Assembly (NCBI GenBank): GCA_004194705.1 | Contig: SADC01001307.1 | Coordinates: forward strand, 434,001 to 498,000 | Length of the DNA: 64,000 nt | Direction: 5' to 3' | From: Ditylenchus dipsaci | Taxonomy: Eukaryota; Nematoda; Chromadorea; Rhabditida; Anguinidae | The notes under the pieces: model-generated | Database searches by the model: none | What the model saw: only the letters and a program-made list of their open reading frames with translations | Told to the model about the DNA's origin: nothing | Position numbers and translations under genes: made by a program | Shown here: positions 34,601-47,600 of the stretch, piece by piece | Layout: each line of letters starts with the position of its first letter | Position numbering within the stretch: position 1 is the first letter of the stretch

Positions 34601-36738
34601 GATTTAAGCATGTGATTTCTGTTTCTACTAGTTTTTATCACTCGTTCTTCGCCAGAAATTCTTGTTTTCTCAATTTTTTCAAAAAATTTCGCGTTTTTTC
34701 AAATTTCAATTGTCCTGGATAGGATCTGAGTGAGGAACTTATTGGGTTGGGGGGGGGGGGCGGGTTTTTCACGTATTTAAAAATAGTGTTTAAACGACTC
34801 TTAAGTAATATTTATATGCTTAAAACGATAAGAAAGTCAATTTCTAACATTTTTCCACACAAAAAATGGTATTTTTGGAAAAAATTTTTTGACTTTTTGC
34901 CTTGGGGGACCAAGGCAAATTTCCTTGTGTTAAGGTATTCTACCCCGTTTTGGTCACTGGAGCTGGGCAAAAAGAGTCTCTTTATGCATTTTTAATCAAG
35001 AGTCTTGCTCGGAATTATGTCTAAGGTAAGTGAGTGCGCGCATCTCTAACCGACCAAGCCCCTGCGCCCCTTCGGGGGCGCAGGGGCTTGGTTGCTTGGG
35101 GTTGAGATGCGCACACCCACATACCTTAGACACATATCACTCGAAAGTGACTCTGGATGCATAAAAAACATGCATACCAGAGTTTCTTTATGCGGTAGGC
35201 CCCAGTCAACAAAACTATGTTCAAATTCCATCTTTTTGTGGTATCCAGGTACCCTTTCAGGTTGGATTGCCTTGGGGGACCAAGGCAAAAAGTCGAATTT
35301 CAGTCAAAAAAATTTTTTTTCTAAAAATCTATTTTTGTGTGGAAAAATGTCAGAAAATAACTTTTTTATCGTTTTAAGCATATAAAAATTACTTAGGAGT
35401 CATTTAAACACTATTTTTATATAAGTGAAAAACCCGCCCCCCCCCCAACCCAATAAGTGCCCTGAGTGAAACACTTATAGCATTATTTTTCAGTCAGCTC
35501 TAGCCATAGCAATTTCCTTTGTGGGTGACTTGGATGCCCTGATTGGCTATGTAATGTTTGGTTTCTGGGCTCAGAGGATATTCACTCTAGTTGCCTTATT
35601 GACTATTCGCTACAAGGGGATCCCTGTGCATCCAGATGCCATACGGATTCCAATTGCTTTGTAACTATTATTTATTTTAACTTATTATAAGTTTTGTATT
35701 GCGTGAATCTTCAGAATTTACGTGTTTCTTGCCATCAACATAGGACTGGTTATTATCCCCATAATACAAGACTTCGCGATTACTTCTCTTGGCATATGCA
35801 TATGCTTGGTCGGGTTTGGCTTCTACTTTCTATTTGTCTATCCAACTGCTACTCCACTTATTTTGACTCATATTAATAGTAAGTCATTCAAGTTGTTATA
35901 ATTGCTTGATTTTGTCCAGATACGTTTATAAAAAAGGTCATTCTGAATTTTAAACAATTTTGTACACTTCCAGAGAGATCATCCTTAAAATTAAACCTGT
36001 TATGGCTTGTTGACGTTGTTAGAGTTAGAGTTCGGGTAAGAGGTGTTCATGTACTCAAAAATTTGAACTCTAACAACGTGAACAAACCATTAGAAATTGA
36101 ATATGATTTTTTGAAAATCATCTGCTGTTTTTACACCGTCTCATGGTGAAACTAACTTTTTGAATTTCTTTTAAATAAAGGCAGCCGTAGGCGACCAAAA
36201 GAAAACCTTACAACTCTGTTAGCTAAAATTGAAAAATAGACTACAAAAGCAATAAAAGATCGATGAACACTTTAATTTCTTTCGGTGCTTTAATTTCTTT
36301 CGGTGCACATCCTTGCTCATTCACAGTTACAGTCTCAGTATGAGCCTAAGCCATTTAAGGCACCGGTATCAGAATTGTGGAAAAACGACAAAACATCACA
36401 AAAAATAATAATTTGGGGTCGAAATTTTTAATCTACCGTAATAAAAAAATATCAAATATCGGTAAAAAAATATAGTAATCTAATCAGCATTTTATTTGAT
36501 ATTAGATGCAGCGACAGTGACAGCCTCCATCCTGTTCGATGCTCTGCCAGATGTCAAGTCCAAGGGAGGGGTGTTGCCTTCGACCACTCTCCTGGTCTCT
36601 TCTGACTCCCAACAAATGTTGTTGCAGAAGAGAACATCCTTCAGCCTAATATCTGACGACTCAGTGCCTGACCTGCACTCAGACGAAAAAAACACACTCA
36701 TTCGCAATGGCTCTGGAAGTGGGTTGAGAATGTGGTGA
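31696..36738 (+). CDS. SLC7-family (LAT/AAT-type) amino-acid transporter light chain, 14 coding exons
   Basis: Exons: 31696-31795, 31841-31895, 31964-32027, 32413-32474, 32525-32552, 32609-32659, 33145-33258, 33326-33601, 33656-33779, 34220-34323, 34377-34473, 35494-35660, 35715-35878, 36506-36738. With two inserted G bases (after 32027 and in the G run 33507-33510) the sum is 1641 nt, or 546 residues; vertebrate members are about 490-535. The APC-superfamily TM1 motif VIGNIIGSGIFITPS is at residues 34-48, GSLCYIELGTS at about 74, GGLYAYSGWDILNFGTGEIYKPKRN in the TM6 region, and YMFGAAKQGHLPA after TM8. Twelve membrane spans are expected. The position after TM3 that carries the heavy-chain-linking Cys in b0,+AT and LAT1 is Leu here (TFGQYLLEG). 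The cytosolic tail is long and Ser-rich. The exact substrate cannot be read from the sequence. ORFs inside the introns are not coding. Confidence 0.9.
34737..35459. mobile_element. Second GC-hairpin element, in SLC7 intron 11
   Basis: Arms begin acttattgggttgggggg and end ccccccaacccaataagtg. The next 110 bp are also inverted (tttaaacgactcttaagtaa). The centre 35054-35090 holds gcccctgcgccccttcgggg, and the arms next to it match those of 5455-6475 (tgagtgcgcgcatctc). It forms most of the 1020-bp intron between the exons ending at 34473 and starting at 35494. Confidence 0.65.
36001..36092. mobile_element. Miniature gagtta-arm element in SLC7 intron 13
   Basis: atggcttgttgacgttgtta and taacaacgtgaacaaaccat flank one gagttagagttcggg unit. 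It is the minimal form of 16375-16795. Confidence 0.55.
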
Positions 36739-37395
36739 GCCATCAAATGTGCTGGATACATTCATTGGACTATATTATTGGTATTTCATTGAAGAATTTA
36801 TTTGTTGTTTGTGCAAATTGTTTGAAGACTTTTTGAATTTACATTGCTGCTAGCTGTGTTTTATCACTTTTTGTCAGCAAAACCATTTCCTCATTGATTG
36901 GTTTGAAAAATCAAGCTTTACAGGTTGTAATCAGGCTAGAAAACATGTTTACAGGACCAGAAAAGCATTCGTTTAATTTTTTTACCAAAAAATGACTTTG
37001 AACAGGCCAAATACACGAGGAACAGGCTATATACAGAGGCTTAATAGGAACGCTCTTACTTATGACATTTCTATTTGGCTGTTTCCCTTGATGTCGAAGA
37101 GTCGATTGAATGGCAGATAATTTTGCTTAAACCATTAGATTTTGAATTTTTTAAGCCGCTCCCGAAATAGTTAAAAAAGTGATAAATCATGTGATTTTAG
37201 AATGTAATTTAGCTAGAAAATGTTTTAAATGTTATAAAGCTTTTATTTGCAATGGTGATCATAGCGTAGACTGGATTGCATAATTTTTCCTGGCAGAAGG
37301 GGCTAAAAAGGCTGAAAAATCCTGACAGGAGAGGTAAGTACGCCAATGGAGGTGATGACACCATTAAAATGAAAAGTGTTTAACATAACTTTAGT

Positions 37396-37638
37396 TACCG
37401 TATTTCCTGTAATAAACGCCCCCCCCCCTCGTTCCAAATCGTGCTCTTGGCGTTGTGTTTTTGACCCACTTTTTGATTACTTCTCTCAAGCAAATTACCC
37501 CTCATTTTGTAGCTCATCTCACTGGCTACAAAATGAGGGTAATTTGCTTGAGAGAAGTATTCAAAAAGTGGGTCAAAAACACAATGCCAAGAACACGATT
37601 TTGAACGAGGGGGGGCGTTTATTACAGGAAATACGGTA
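37396..37638. mobile_element. TACCGTATT-ended palindrome, tag aaacgcccc/ggggcgttt
   Basis: A near-perfect inverted repeat from taccgtatttcctgtaata to tattacaggaaatacggta. The arms extend inward through the tag and a ttttgacccactttttga block to a central ctcatctcactgg. It lies between the convergent SLC7 and SLC4 genes. Confidence 0.6.
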
Positions 37639-37911
37639 ATTACTCTGCGAAATACAAAGTTTCATAAGTGATTTTAACAGCGTGAAAATATGTTTTAGAA
37701 AAACACTAACAATATTTTTCTGAACTTTTACGAACGATGGCCTCTGAATTTGTTGGTGAAATTTCGCAAACCATTATTTATTAAAGTTACAAAAAAGCAG
37801 CTCAGGTTGCCTTGTCTAACTATTTGACCATGATGTGATAGTCAGAAAAAGCTTGAAAAAAATTAAAGAAAGAAAAGAGCTAAAAAAAGCTTGATAAAAC
37901 CACATTGCAAT

Positions 37912-38398
37912 CAGTGATGTATTTTTGCGATTTTTCGCTCCGGCTCTGGCTCCGAAATCGCAATTTGAAAAAATTTGCTCCGGCTCTTGCTCCAGGCTCT
38001 CAACTTTCAAAATTTACTCCTGCTCTTGCTCCGGCTCTTGAGTTTAAAATAATTGGTCCGGCTCTTGCTCTGGGCTCTCAACTTTGAAAATTTGCTCCGT
38101 CTCTGGCTCCGAGCGAAAGCCAGAGCCAGAAAATTATACGTATGTACTCGTTATACGTATATAAAACATGAATATATGATTTAAATTTTCTCTAAACATG
38201 GCTCCGAGCTCTTTATTTGAAAATTTTGCTCCGGATTCTGTTCCGAGATTTTCATTTGAAAAAATTGCTTCAGATTTTGCTCCGAGATTTTGATTTGAAA
38301 AAATTTGCTCCGGCTCTTCAGTTTGAAAAATTTGCTCCAGCTCTCGCTCTGGCTCCTGCTCGGAGCGAGAGCCAGAGCCGGAGATTTATACACCACTG
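37912..38398. mobile_element. hAT-like foldback with ctccggctctgg arms and an exact 8-bp target duplication
   Basis: The left end cagtgatgta and the right end tacaccactg are inverted (CAGTGRTGTA), in line with hAT termini. attgcaat is present on both flanks (37904-37911 and 38399-38406). Both arms are tandem 18-24 bp words of the form gctccggctctggctccga. The interior is a short AT-rich loop around 38140-38190. It lies between the 3' ends of SLC7 and SLC4. Confidence 0.8.
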
Positions 38399-38459
38399 AT
38401 TGCAATATTCATTTTGTTGCATAACTTTCTGCAATTCAACTCCAAATAAACACATTAAC

Positions 38460-38465
38460 TTTATT
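38460..38465 (-). terminator. Poly(A) signal of the SLC4 gene
   Basis: TTTATT on the plus strand (AATAAA on the minus strand) lies 188 bp beyond the stop codon at 38653-38655. It is separated from the neighbouring SLC7 gene by the hAT-like element at 37912-38398. Confidence 0.5.
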
Positions 38466-38652
38466 TGTCTGATCAATCAAGACATAGAAGAAAGCCAGTT
38501 AGAAAAAAATACGACTAGTTGTCTCAAACAAAACAAAGACAGTCAAAAACAATAAATGACTAATTGGGATATAAATTTTCATCAAAACATACAAGCATCC
38601 AAATAAAATAATTCTAAAATTAATCTAAAACACATATAACTATAAAATGCTT

Positions 38653-41600
38653 TCACACTGGAGACTCATTTTGATTTTCTTTTTTTAACAATGGCTGATT
38701 TTCGTGAGGAGAAGCTTCATCTGAAGATGATTTGACAATGTTTATTGTGATCGCTTCATCATCTTCTTCTGGAGTTGCTAGTCTTGGGGATGTGTTCCCA
38801 CTAAACCAGCTTTTTATATTGATTGGAAAATTTTAGTTTGTTCTAATTTTAAAAAAAATTTAAAAAAGTTTTGTATCTTACGTATTTCTTTTACTCAGTT
38901 CCAGCCTGTTTCGTAAATAATTAGCTAGGTATGTAGTTTTGTCTTCTTTGTTATAAACACTGCATGTTTTAAATTACTTTTAATTTATTTCGAGTAAGCC
39001 CGAACTGCCCAATTTCAGATTATTTTAAAATTTTCTTTGCTGCCCCACAAAGATGTTCCAAATATATTTGCCTAGATAAAACAAATTAGACTTACTGCTC
39101 AGAAGCTCCAGAAGATCCGACCATTTTCTGGAGTGAAGTCTTGCTCTCACTAGTAATATGGCGCCACATACCACTTGAGTTGAGCTCTTTGGAAATGTTG
39201 ATGTTGTGGCTAGGCTCTTGAATAGCTGCCAATGGAATCTTGATGACATTGCGGAAGTCATTGGAATCTAGAATTTAACATTTTTTACAAAACAATTCAA
39301 AAAATTCTTTCTTAGACATCAGCTAAGTAGTTTTATTCGCTCAATTCTCACATATAGCCTAACCTTTTTGAAGCAAAAATTTAGGCGATGTCTTTGTCTT
39401 TTTATTATATATTAGAGTTCGGGTTATTAAAGTTACGATTTGCCCATGATACGGCCATCATGGTCTCCGTTTACAATTTTTTGTTTTAGATGTGAGAGTC
39501 CTCGAAATCTCGAATTTGACACTTTTTTGTTAATACTTGAAAATATTATTTAAAATTTACATAAACTTACATGCAGATGAGCTTCAGTCTTAACGGCATG
39601 GATAGTGCCTTGATTCTAAATAACATACAAATTTAGTAGTTGTCCAACCTAAATAATGTCTGAAGTACAGGGTGGACCAATTTCTTGCATAACTTTTTCC
39701 TAAGTCATAACTTTTTTTATAACGCTTTTGTGAAAACGCTTTTTACAAATTGACGTAGAATTTGAAAGCAAATTTTTTGGTATGTAATGTCGAAATCACG
39801 ATTTTTGCTTGGTCCCCTGTGGATGGCCTCTAGATGGCCAAGCCCGAAACCACAAGGGGAACAAGCAAAAATCGTGATTACGACACTATATACCAAAAAA
39901 AGTTGCTTTCAAATTTTGCGTCGACCTATAACAACAGTTTTTCGAAAAACGCTTCTAAAAACAGTTATGACTAAAACAAAGAAGGTGCAAATAAATCAGC
40001 TCACCCTCACCTGTATTATTACCTCATCCAGATCAATTTCAATGTCCTCGCCCTTGCTTTTCCGACGCATGTCCTCTTTTTTGCGCAGGTGGAAGTCCGG
40101 CATTTTGTCGTCCTGCAAAATAAATTTTTATTTTTTCGATAAACCACTTTTAGACTTACTAAATACTTGAGATCTTTTTCTGAGAAGCACTTCTCCATGA
40201 GCTTGCGCACAGCTACCATGACAACCAGCATAATGGGAAAGGCAATTGATGTGGATTTGATGGACTTGACTATCCACAGCACTACCAAACAACCCACCTG
40301 GCACATAGTGAATCGATGGATCACACTGATGGGCACATGTCGAATATAGATGGTGTCTGGCTGATATTTCATTGGCATCAATAACAACAGGATACGATCG
40401 AACAGCTGGATGCCTGAATAAGAATATTGTTCATACATATTGATTGATTGCATTTTTAATCTTTTATTTTGGCACACGCAAACAAAAATCTTATCGAGAG
40501 CCAACATGTGTCCGGGATAGATGTCTAAGCTCAATCCCTTATAGGGCGCTCACAATGAGATGTCGAAGTCGGATGTCGAAGTAGGATGTCGAAGTCGGTA
40601 GTGAAGTCAAAGTGTTCACAATGGGATGTCGAAGTCGGATGTCGAAGTCGGTAGTGAAGTAAAGGTGCTCACAATGGGAAATTTTCTTCTCATCACCAAT
40701 TTTATTTTTTTGAAGTGTAAAAGTACATCGGCGTTTTTATTTTTATTCCAGAAACTAAGTAGATTGTAGCTTGTTTTGCTAACCGAAGTCGGAAGTCGGA
40801 TGTATAGGTAGGAAGTAGGCAGTCAGAAGTCGGATGTCGAAGTGCTATTGTGAGCACCCTGACTTCACTACCGACTTCGACATCCGACTTCAACATCCCA
40901 TTGTGAGCACTACTACCTACTTCGACATCACACTTCCACATCGTCATCTCATTGTGAGCGAGCTATTAGATGTAGAATCACTGAAGATAATAAAAAAATT
41001 GGCTTGGCTGTTGAGCTACGACTCAAGTTACGAAAAAATTTGGAAAAAGGCTCAAATTAAGTTCCCCTTTCAAAAGTCTGATTTTTACCAGAGAATTTTA
41101 TCTTGGAATTTTTCTCTAAATCTTCGTTATATTTTTTTCAAAACTTTTTAGGCTAGGATGTAGCCTTAGATCTATGCAATCTAATGAAATACAACTCTGC
41201 TGAATGGTTTCAGAAATATGGAGATCAAGAAATTTTTTAAAAATAGTTTTTTGCGTACTCTTTATTGGGGATTTCTTTTTTCTGCATCTTATTTACGTCT
41301 TTTTGCAGCTGATGAACGTTTCTCGCAGCTGATTTATTTTGCATCTGAATAACGTCTTTTTAATCAGCTGCAAGAAAACGATAATCAGCTGCAACTTGCA
41401 GCTGAATGCAGCTTGCAAAAAAATGTTATTCAGCTGCAATAAAAAGGTTTGCTCCTCTTTATCTCGATATTTTTTTTGCAGCAGTGGTTCAGCATTTTGT
41501 AAAACCGTGAGTTTATAGCGAAAAGCCCGACCGGAATTTTAGAGTAATGTTTTTCTTAGTCTCAGAAGAATTATTACCACCGAGCGCAGCTATGCCCATG

Positions 41601-44600
41601 TATAAGAAAACTCCGTAGAGCACTGGCATTGGAATATGACTGAGAATTTTAGTCATATTGATGGACAGGCCAACCAGCAGAAAAGTGACCATTCCAGTCA
41701 CACGTTGTTCTCTAAAATACAACAACAACGCTTACTTTGTCACAACCTCACGCAAACGATCCTACCTAACACCTATGAAATGAGCCACTTCTCCTGGAGC
41801 CCGACTCTCCGACTCCATTTTGAGTGAGTTGACATGGTTGATAGACAGCACAGTGGCTGCCACATAGATGGGCAAGCCAAGGAAACCCACAATAATAATG
41901 AGTAAGGAGAGCACAAACAGGTCCAGGTGATAGCCACACCCTTTTTTTAACTTGTTCTCCTTCCTGTTGACGATCACAGCCGAGATCTGTTGGTCCATGA
42001 ATATGAGGATACAGGCTAGAATTGCGGGAAGCAAAGCTACTGCGGCGGTCCACAAAGGGTTGCCATCGAAGAGCGGAATAAGCCAGCCTCTACCCTTCCA
42101 CGTGGGCTGTAAGATAAATTTATTAGTCTCGAGTAATGTTGGTCTCTAAAAATGTACTAAGTAAGCTTACCCTGAAAGTGGAGGGCACATTTAGTTTGGG
42201 TGTATTGATGCCAACCAACATGTCAGTGCAGGTCATCAGCACTATGGCCAACATGACAGCAAAGTCGCTCATCACCTGCCTCACTTTGGAGGGAAAGTAG
42301 CATGAATTGCGCATTTTCTTGAAGGTGATGGCCAGGAAGAAGGTACCCAACATCAACACCAACGACATCAAGAACCTATCGTAGAGCACGAAGCAGGAAT
42401 CACCTTCTAAGCGACCTAGTAGGCGTTTGCATTGGCTTAGGGACACCTGAATTACGCAAAAATAGGTTAATTTCTATAGTTGCTATAGTGGTCTCGTTAC
42501 AGTTGAGTAGTCCACAAAAGTGGTATTGTGGGGGATGAGATTCTCCCAGTGGTATTTGTGTGCCAGCTTGATCACATTCTGCACCGGAGCTTCGCTGGAA
42601 ACACACTGACACACAGTAGGTGCCATAGTAGCTGCTATTGGATCGAGGGAGTCCATATTGGGTACTGCTAAAGGAGTGTACTGGATGACGTCTAGAGATT
42701 CGCTAATTTTGTACAATTTCATTATGGCTTCGTAGCTGCAAATACAAAATTGAATACGTAAAGTGAATGGAAAAATACGAACATGAAAATAACGGCAATA
42801 AGTGTGGCAAATGACTCTTCTGTGAAACGGGTGATGTATGAAACCTGGAAATAAACATTTTATTTTACATAAAAACAACTAGCAAATTTGTTTACCAGTG
42901 AGGAGGCATCAGTGACCACCATAGCCAGTAGAATTAAGGCTGTCCAGATGTGAACCCATAGTCGAAAAGAGAGGTATTGGATGCCGAGGGTTGTGCACAA
43001 ATCAAACACAATGGTCTAAACCGACAAAGAGTGCTTTCTGGAATTTACAAAGCCCAAGCTCCAAACCCACCTCAAACACCAACACCGGACCCGTAGAACC
43101 TAAAATTCTGCTACTTTAAATTCTTATATCACCCTGTAAATTTCATTTCTACCTATAATAGTGAGTGGCTGCCCACTAAATAAATGATAAATAACTCCGC
43201 AAATGGCTCCACTAGCAAGGTTTTCCATAGCTGCCTTTAAAAATTAAACTTTGTCGCCAGTACTATAGGTAACTGTAAATTATTTACCATCCTTTGGTGA
43301 GTGGCTTCCTCCAGTAACCCGCCAAAAGTGACTATGGGAGCCTAGAAGCAGATCTTTTAATATAATTTTACCTTAAAATTTCCCTGTTCACTAACCAGCA
43401 ATGCGAAGTACATGAAACAGAAAGTGGCCACAGACTGCATGTTGAAAGCATCAGTGAAGTCGGACTTGTAGAAGGGGAGTTTCCTCTTGATGTCCGCAAT
43501 CAGACCTGAAATTCTGAAGAAATGATTGACATTAGGGTGGTCGGTTCAGTTCACTGTGTGTCAAAAACCGATATTTTTACGCTATGAATTGAAATTTTGA
43601 TGTAAATGTCCTACCTCCACACAACTTTCCAGTCCTCTGCAGCGCGGGGTCATTGGCATGCCCATCCTCTTCTTCCAAAGAGTTCTTCTTGGGCTGGCCG
43701 CCTTTTTGAAGACCTTGGGCAGCTGCATTGTAAAGATCCATGTTGTTAAGCATCTGTTTGGGAGCCTACAAAATACATCATTATAATTCTTCATTCCTGA
43801 GTGATATTTAAAAATATTCAAATTGTTACCTGAACTCTTTTCTGTTGGGAGGGAATGACAGTGGGGGGTTCAATACGGATATTTGGGTCCCATTCGCCGG
43901 GTGGCAGCACGGTCACTGAATCCAAAAACTCGTCCACACCATCCAGCAAGTCTGTTCTATCACGAGCTTTATAGGCAACATCGTGGAAGATCTGAAAATT
44001 TCAAACAATGACCAAACTACAAAAAAATTTCTCACTTCATCGCTCATTAGGGTGGCGATAGCTCTGCCGATTTCCTTAAACTGAGCAGCATGGCCAGATG
44101 GTCCAAGTAATAAGAACAGGAAGCGGGTGGGCACTGGAACCTGAAATGTAATTAAGGTTCAAGAAAGCCATTAACAACAATTATTATGATATCCAACTAC
44201 ACCATGATGAACCATGAAAGGTGGTTCCCAGCCATAGTTTGTACCCCAACCTAGGCATTACAAAGAAATCAATTTTCTGAAAATGTTGGGGACCCGCGGT
44301 GATACTTTTTATAGTTTGCTGGACTCTACTTCTAATCCGTGGTTTAACGTAAATTACTTATTCAGTGCTTATGGCGTAAAAGTGTCCATACCTCAGTCAA
44401 ATCTCCCAGCATTTGGGCATCCTTGAGACGCACAAAAGCAGTAATATGATGAGCAAGGAAGTCGACTTCTCCAACCAGAACATTGGATGCTTCTACTCCA
44501 GGCGGCAATTTCTTCATGAAGTGAGCATTCCTTCCAAAGTCACTCGTAGACGCGTCTTTGTGCATGTCTTTGGGCAGTGAGCCTACCTGAATAGAAAGGT

Positions 44601-47600
44601 TGAACTGCAGATCAAGTTAAATCATATAATCACCTTCGGCAATTCCAGCTGGTTGCCCACCTTTTTTGGACTTCCATCAGATTCCGCGTCGGTTGCCACT
44701 CCAGATGTCTTGTGAAGGTTCTTGCCGTGAGAAAACGACCGACCTATGTCACTGATGGAGCGGACCGCGTTTAGAAATCCTCCTTGGCTTGATCCATTTG
44801 TACTTCCATTCTTTCCCTTTAAGGTTATTAATTTTTTACAAGAAATTAATTAAAAATGGCTACTAACTCCCTGCTCATATTGGTGAGTGTGCCGTCGAGA
44901 CAAAACATGGCGTACATCATCTCTTTCAGACTCTTGTAGACAACCTGTGTTGATCAACTCGTCCAGAATTTTCTCTAAACTTATTTTCGTTAAGAAAGAA
45001 CAAACATTTTGCAGAATAGGTGTTAGGCCTAGAATTATAAGTTTTGGGGTTTTGAAGGGTATTGGGGCGTTTCGTAGCTTTTGTATAAAATTATATAAAA
45101 GTTATGAAATGCCTACGCGCCGTTTTGAAGCTATGCTTACCAATTAGTTGAGGTAGAGACTCTATATCCAGATCAATTAGGACTACTCCATTGAGGATGC
45201 AGGATCTGCAGGAGACAAGTGTAATTTTAAAAAGTACTTATAAAAATGTGTGATCCTAACCTTAGTTGGAATAAGGCATGCAAAGAGAGTGTGGCCACAT
45301 GTGGTTTGGACCACCTGTTGCCTCCCTCCTCCACATCTTCCTCGAACTTGACCCATCTAGCGGTTTCTTTCCATTCCTCGCTGTTGCCTGAACGGGTAAG
45401 CTCGCCTAAAATACACAGAAAAATTAACGCTGTGAGAATGCATGCCTTAAAACTACTAACCCATTTCAGTGAATAAAGCTGGCACATCATCCTTCTCTTT
45501 TAATAAAAACATCACTCTTGTGCCTGGTGCTGGAGTTAAAGGTTTTTGAATTATTTTCTTGTATTTGAAAATTATACGGTTTTATTTTTTAGAGTCCTTT
45601 TTCCAGAACGTAGAATTTTTACTATCGTCCTTTTTAAAAAAATATATTTGGTGAAAGTTGTGAAAGTTTAGGAGGGCTCGAAAGTGAGGCAGAAAAAATG
45701 GTTGTCTTTATACTCGAATATTTTGCGTTTGTAATCGAAGAGCTCCGAGGTAGCTTAAAGGATCCTGTCTCTTCCTAATCAATGGTCCCGCGCGAATTCA
45801 AAATTTTTTCCTTAATCATTGAAGTTCTGTACGGATTTTTTAACTTGGTTTATAACACAACTGCAGCTAAAATTAAATTCTAGGCCTTGTTCTGTTAGAA
45901 ACCAAGTTCAAAAATCCGAAGAGAAGTTCAATGATCAGCGAAAATTTTTTGAATCGGCGCGGGACCATTGAACAGGAAGAGACAGGGTCCTTTAATTACT
46001 GTCCTCAATTTCACGAGAAAAATCGATGCGGCAGAAAGAGATACCTACACAAACTGTTTTAACGGCTACCAGACATTTTCCATTATTAGTGAAATTTGTC
46101 GGCCGATTTTTCGGTAAATTCAGTTGTTTCGCCCTAATTTACTGAAAAAATAATGGAAAATGCCAACAAATTCGGGGTATAGACGTTTGGCTACAAATGT
46201 AACATTTTTGGCGTTCTGCCCTATGCTCTGTTTTAGCCACTTAGGCCTACTTAGGCTCAGGCCTTAGGCCTTAGGCTTAGGTTTAGGCTTAGGGACCAAA
46301 AAAATGTCTTACGAACTACAAAATGGCTGAAAAAATAAGCCTAAGTGGCTTAAACAGAACATAGGGCAGAACGCCAAAAATGTTACATTTGTAGCCAAAC
46401 GTCTACTCACCACAAATTCCACTAATAATGGAAAATGTCTGGTAGCTGTTTTAACAATGTCTGTGCTTTTTTAAATTACACTATAGACTGTCAATCAGAT
46501 TCAGATAAGTTGAGGTAAAAAAGTGTCGAATCCTAGAGGGGAACGAAATTAAGGAGGTGACGGCTTATCGAGGGTAGACTGTATAAATATTTTTATCGAA
46601 CTTGAACTCACCCATATCAGCCATGTTCTTTGGATCAGGCAGTTCGAGACTCTCCCTCTGCTTGCTCATCCTGCGTTTTCTGATGGAACTGCCTTCGTCG
46701 GTGGGTCTGTAAATGCCCATCGACATCCACAAACTTTCCCTCCTGTCGCCGCCCTCTCCGAGATTGAAGGTAGTGGGACTAGTCAGTCCGCCCCCACCCT
46801 GCTGCTACTACTCCCGGTGCTCGTGATAGTTATCTGATTGGGTGATAGTGCGGGCAGCGGCTCTTCTTTTGAAGTCTGTTGTTGGGACCCTGCAGAGAGA
46901 AGGAACAGTTAATATTATTGACAGTGAAGTGTATTATTATGGTGTCTAGCACAAATACTACTAATAGTAGTGTTAGTAGTACTTATTATCATTAGTGATG
47001 TAGTTGTCTTTCATTATACAAACAATCCGAAAAATGTGCCAAATGATAAGCTCTTCAATTGGTAAAAATTCAATGATTTACCAAATAAAATGGTTTTTGG
47101 TGTGAGAAAATTATTTTTATGGTCTTTGAAAATAATTTAATGTGTTGCTTTTTTAAAAGCTACATATGCCATAACTAGTTATTTTGTTGTTATGTTTTTG
47201 AATGATGATCTTTTTTTAACACTCCGACCCTCGTGCGTGACTTTCAGTTTTCCTGACGAAGAATTGGCGCTACTGGAGAATCGGTTGCTCCCAAACAGCT
47301 TGGTCCCCTGTTGATTTTTAAAGTGATAAAAAGCAAAAATCAACAGGGGGACCAATGAATTTTTTACAAAAAAACAACAGGGGGGACCAGCTGTTTGGGA
47401 GCAACCGATTCTCCAGTAGTGCTAAATTAGTGCCAAACGTGCGTGACTTTCAGTTTTCCTGACGCAGAATTTTACGCTGAACACGATGGTTTTTTTGGTT
47501 TGAAAATTTTTTGACAAAAAAGTTTCGCTACAGCCCTCTGAATATTCGTAGTTTTTAAATGTTTGTTTTGGCACGAAAATGCAAAAAAGTGTCATAACTT

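Noticed and set aside
39025..39261. Open minus frame starting MTSAMSSRF in SLC4
   Set aside because: The alternative frame ([12 protein letters not shown] ... [13 protein letters not shown]) fits the SLC4 C-tail and joins the last exon in phase.
45246..45490. Plus-strand ORF over an SLC4 exon
   Set aside because: It is the shadow of the conserved [14 protein letters not shown] exon on the minus strand.
46245..46295. Nematode-type telomere repeat (TTAGGC)
   Set aside because: Only a few interrupted hexamers inside an inverted-repeat element. Similar ttaggctt words occur in other elements. Too weak to mark a telomere or identify the phylum.
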